Assembly (NCBI RefSeq): GCF_003697915.1
Contig: NZ_RCVN01000001.1
Coordinates: 1 to 64,000 of the forward strand
DNA from: Staphylococcus pseudoxylosus
GTDB lineage: Bacteria > Bacillota > Bacilli > Staphylococcales > Staphylococcaceae
Reading direction: 5' to 3'
Length of the DNA stretch: 64,000 bases
Both the position numbers and the translations under genes were made by a program. The notes beneath the pieces were generated by a model. It worked only from the letters and a program-made list of their open reading frames with translations, searched no databases and was not told the origin of the DNA. Of this stretch, positions 61,288 to 64,000 are shown one piece after another (position 1 is the stretch's first letter; every line of letters begins with the position of its first letter).

Positions 61288-61500
61288 TAAAGCGAGTTAA
61301 GGATAGTGAAAGCTTAACAAAGATTAATGGCTACAACTAAATGATTTGTAAAAGCGAGTGTTCACACTAACTTGGGTGGAACCGCGGGTTAACAAAAATT
61401 CAGTAAACAAACACATATTTCGAATATGTGATTAAAAATGATTAACTCGTCCCAAGACACGGATAAAGTTTTATTTTTTTCTGTGTCTTGGGACGTTTTT
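61288..61500 (+). promoter_or_regulatory. T-box leader of glyS (tRNA-Gly sensing)
   Basis: The diagnostic T-box GGGTGGAACCGCGGG lies at 61374-61388, in the antiterminator position. A 13-bp terminator stem (61448-61460 with 61483-61495) with T5 (61496-61500) ends just before glyS. Upstream, GTTAAG/CTTAAC (about 61296-61318) and AGTGT/ACACT form leader hairpins. GGC at 61329-61331 is a possible glycine specifier, but I cannot place it with certainty in stem I. Uncharged tRNA-Gly should favour antitermination. Confidence 0.9.
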
Positions 61501-61524
61501 ATGTTAAAGAGGAGTGTATTTTTT

Positions 61525-62916
61525 ATGGCAAAAGATATGGAAACAATTGTTTCATTAGCGAAACATAGAGGATTTGTATTCCCTGGTAGTGATATTTATG
61601 GTGGTTTATCAAACACATGGGATTATGGTCCACTAGGAGTAGAATTAAAAAATAACGTTAAAAAAGCATGGTGGCAAAAATTCATTACACAATCTCCATA
61701 TAATGTGGGTATTGACGCTGCAATTTTAATGAATCCAAAAACATGGGAAGCATCTGGTCACCTTGGTAACTTTAACGACCCTATGATAGATAACAAAGAT
61801 AGTAAAATACGCTATCGTGCTGATAAAATTATCGAAGATTACATGGCAAATGAAAAAGGTGATGAAAATTTCGTTGCCGATGGTTTAAGCTTTGATGAAA
61901 TGAAGCGCATTATTGATGAAGAAGGTATCGTTTGTCCTGTAAGTGGAACAGCAAACTGGACTGATATCCGCCAATTCAATTTAATGTTCAAAACGTTCCA
62001 AGGTGTAACTGAAGATTCTACAAATGAAATTTTCTTACGCCCTGAAACTGCACAAGGTATTTTCGTAAACTATAAAAATGTACAACGTACAATGCGTAAA
62101 AAATTACCATTTGGTATTGGTCAAGTAGGTAAATCTTTCCGTAACGAAATCACACCAGGTAACTTCATTTTCAGAACACGTGAATTCGAACAAATGGAAC
62201 TAGAATTCTTCTGTAAACCAGGCGAAGAAATAGAATGGCAAAATTATTGGAAAACGTTCGCAAGCCAATGGCTAAAAGATTTAAACTTAAGCGAAGAAGC
62301 TACGCGTTTACGTGATCATGATGCCGACGAACTTTCTCACTATTCAAATGCAACTACTGATATTGAGTACCGCTTCCCATTTGGTTGGGGTGAATTATGG
62401 GGCATCGCTAGCCGTACAGATTTCGACTTGAAAAAACACAGCGAACACTCAGGTGAAGATTTCCAATACCATGACCAAGAAACAGGCGAAAAATATATCC
62501 CTTATTGTATCGAACCATCACTAGGTGCTGACCGTGTCACATTAGCATTCTTATGTGATGCTTATGATGAAGAAGGCGTTGAAGGTAGTAAAGATTCTAG
62601 AACTGTATTACACTTCCACCCTGCGCTTGCTCCGTATAAAGCAGCAGTATTACCATTGAGCAAAAAGCTTTCTGGTGATGCGATTAAAGTATTTGAAGAA
62701 TTGAGCGCTAACTTCTCTATCGACTTTGATGAGTCACAATCAATAGGTAAACGTTATCGTCGTCAAGATGAAATCGGTACACCATATTGTATCACTTTCG
62801 ACTTTGATTCTTTAGAAGATGAAAAAGTAACTGTACGTGATCGTGACACTATGGAACAAGTTCGTATGCCAATTACGGAACTAAATGCTTTCTTAGCTGA
62901 AAAAGTTAAATTCTAA
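61525..62916 (+). CDS. glyS: Glycyl-tRNA synthetase
   Basis: A 463-residue class II synthetase of the alpha-2 (eukaryote-like) type, normal for staphylococci. It has the N-terminal catalytic part with FPGSDIYGG, motif 2 in [25 protein letters not shown] (about residues 209-233), motif 3 in [14 protein letters not shown] (about residues 334-347) and a C-terminal anticodon-binding domain. I start at the ATG at 61525 after AGAGGAG; a frame opening at 61438 lies inside the T-box terminator and is not the real start. Confidence 0.96.
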   Translation: MAKDMETIVSLAKHRGFVFPGSDIYGGLSNTWDYGPLGVELKNNVKKAWWQKFITQSPYNVGIDAAILMNPKTWEASGHLGNFNDPMIDNKDSKIRYRADKIIEDYMANEKGDENFVADGLSFDEMKRIIDEEGIVCPVSGTANWTDIRQFNLMFKTFQGVTEDSTNEIFLRPETAQGIFVNYKNVQRTMRKKLPFGIGQVGKSFRNEITPGNFIFRTREFEQMELEFFCKPGEEIEWQNYWKTFASQWLKDLNLSEEATRLRDHDADELSHYSNATTDIEYRFPFGWGELWGIASRTDFDLKKHSEHSGEDFQYHDQETGEKYIPYCIEPSLGADRVTLAFLCDAYDEEGVEGSKDSRTVLHFHPALAPYKAAVLPLSKKLSGDAIKVFEELSANFSIDFDESQSIGKRYRRQDEIGTPYCITFDFDSLEDEKVTVRDRDTMEQVRMPITELNAFLAEKVKF

Positions 62917-63554
62917 TTCAGTTATAGTTAATATTACTTATAAATAAACCAAACGTTAAATATAACGTTTGGTTTATTTTAATATATTTAACACTTGAGT
63001 ATTCATACTAAGGGATTTTTGTGTAATTAATGATTTTACTAAATTGCAAAGCAAGAGCATAGCATGTTGAATCAGTTTTTGTTGAACATTTAATTTATTA
63101 GTCCATACCACTACTTTCGTTTTAATTGTTACCACAGATAACAGACGCTAGATTCAACAGTTATAATTTAACTTTTATCTAATTTAATAGCTTTACTTCC
63201 CTTAAGCACCGAAAGTTTTATAGTAAACTATCATAAAGTTGATGCTTCTATCTCTCTATATCCTCAATCCTTATTATAGTTCTTGATCCAATTTAATTAT
63301 ATTATAGATTTACATAACATAATTATAGTTTGTTAAAGTCAGACTCTTCTTGTGTTTGGATATATCATTTAGTAAAAAACTATAGTGTCTTTACTTTTGG
63401 CTGTTTATATGAACTATACTTAAAAATAAAAAAACACCCTAATACAAGATTATGATAGCTTATACTAGAAGTGCTTTCTTACTTAGTCTAATTTTATGTT
63501 TATTCAGTTGATTTTTTATGGAAACTAATAGGAGCCAATGCTTGTACGACCTAA
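62917..63554. other. Large spacer between glyS and recO
   Basis: 638 bases between convergent genes. Apart from the glyS terminator (62942-62979) I find no gene, no known RNA and no terminal repeats. One 54-codon open stretch on the minus strand (about 62974-63138) lacks a start codon with a ribosome site. Confidence 0.5.
62942..62979. terminator. glyS terminator
   Basis: A perfect 17-bp stem (62942-62958 with 62963-62979) including AAACGTT arms closes a 4-base loop, followed by T-rich sequence. Confidence 0.85.
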
Positions 63555-64000
63555 TCAAGATAAATTATCTAATCTATGTAATTGATTGATTAGTTTTTGA
63601 CTTTTAAAATACATCCCTACATATTCTTTATATAATAGGATCATTAATTCAGACATCTCATTAACAACATCATCATGAATACTAAGAGAACTCATTTGAT
63701 TAATTGGTAATTTTTGAAGAATATCTAGCAAATAAAGTGTTTTATTAGATAAAACGAGTGCATGTGGATCTTGATATTTAACACCTTCAGAAATAGCACC
63801 ATCATACTTAAAACTATATGCTATTAATTTAGACTGATCATCATTGCCAGTAATAGCACACTTATCAAATGTAGCATTAAATCCAAAACGATTCATACAT
63901 TTTAATAAAACAACTACTGACATCAGTTGCGCTGAAACACCATTTTTAATTTTGTCCAAAACAAAATGTAAAAGGTCATAGCTATATTTAGAAACTTCAT
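63555..64000 (-). CDS. recO: DNA repair protein RecO, C-terminal part (runs off the window)
   Basis: The C-terminal roughly 148 codons of RecO, a RecF-pathway protein that loads RecA and anneals single strands. The reading frame stays open to the window edge at 64000 (… [11 protein letters not shown]), so the start lies outside. It shows the RecO helical domain [19 protein letters not shown] and the end [15 protein letters not shown]. The zinc-finger cysteines of some RecO proteins are absent, as expected for staphylococci. Confidence 0.9.
   Translation of the reverse strand, partial: EVSKYSYDLLHFVLDKIKNGVSAQLMSVVVLLKCMNRFGFNATFDKCAITGNDDQSKLIAYSFKYDGAISEGVKYQDPHALVLSNKTLYLLDILQKLPINQMSSLSIHDDVVNEMSELMILLYKEYVGMYFKSQKLINQLHRLDNLS

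Noticed and set aside
61438..61524. N-terminal extension of GlyS by 29 residues
   Set aside because: This stretch is the T-box terminator hairpin and its loop; the ATG at 61525 has the ribosome site and matches the normal N-terminus.
62974..63138. 54-codon open stretch on the minus strand in the glyS-recO spacer, considered as a transposase or gene remnant
   Set aside because: No start codon with a ribosome site, no recognisable motif, and it overlaps the glyS terminator; such a run is possible by chance.

Overview
The window is ordinary core chromosome of a low-GC Staphylococcus. The genus call rests on gene content and order: proC-rnz-zwf, malR-malA-gnd, the bmf/lpd/buk/ptb branched-chain oxo-acid block, recN-argR-ispA-xseBA-nusB-yqhY-accCB, efp-pepQ, gcvT-gcvPA-gcvPB, aroK-comG, rpmG-pbp3-sodA-zur-znuBC-nfo-cshB, and sigA-dnaG-ccpN-glyS-recO. 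Several proteins (IspA, DnaG, Zur, ComG) look clearly diverged from the S. aureus versions I remember, so a non-aureus species is more likely. That is inference from memory, not a search. I see no prophage, insertion sequence, CRISPR array, tRNA or rRNA gene.

Layout. 1-3 kb: a palindrome-rich repeat array, a short-chain dehydrogenase, proC and rnz. 3-10.5 kb: sugar metabolism, with zwf and gnd of the pentose phosphate pathway flanking an AraC-type regulator and a malR-malA maltose unit. 10.5-13.6 kb: an M20 peptidase, the 32-codon prli42 gene, an aromatic-acid exporter-like protein and bacilliredoxin BrxB. 13.9-20.9 kb: ptb, buk, lpd and the E1 alpha, E1 beta and E2 subunits of branched-chain 2-oxoacid dehydrogenase, which feeds branched fatty-acid synthesis. 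21-28.7 kb: recN, argR, ispA, xseB, xseA, nusB, yqhY, accC, accB. 29.3-33.4 kb: efp, pepQ, a lipoprotein plus small membrane protein pair, lipM and a membrane rhodanese. 33.5-37.7 kb: the glycine cleavage operon behind a glycine riboswitch. 37.7-41.9 kb: aroK and the competence pilus operon comGA-GG, with comGB split by a one-base frameshift. 41.9-46.7 kb: a metallo-beta-lactamase fold protein, YqgV, glucokinase, YqgQ, a rhomboid protease, 5-formyl-THF cyclo-ligase and ribosomal protein L33. 46.8-54.4 kb: pbp3, sodA, the zinc uptake unit znuC-znuB-zur, nfo and cshB. 54.6-61.2 kb: yqfO, trmK, sigA, dnaG, the PDRP regulator and ccpN. 61.2-64 kb: glyS behind a T-box leader, a 638-bp spacer, and recO running off the right edge.

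Themes: central carbon metabolism and its control (zwf, gnd, glk, malA, ccpN, PDRP); lipoyl-dependent complexes beside lipoate enzymology (bmf and gcv complexes, lipM); two glycine-sensing RNAs of different types in one window (glycine riboswitch on gcvT, tRNA-Gly T-box on glyS); and DNA uptake. Nothing here is an obviously new system. The observations most worth checking are the comGB frameshift at a UUU-UAA site, the hairpin that hides the comGA ribosome binding site, prli42 in a genus that lacks the stressosome, and the left-edge repeat array.
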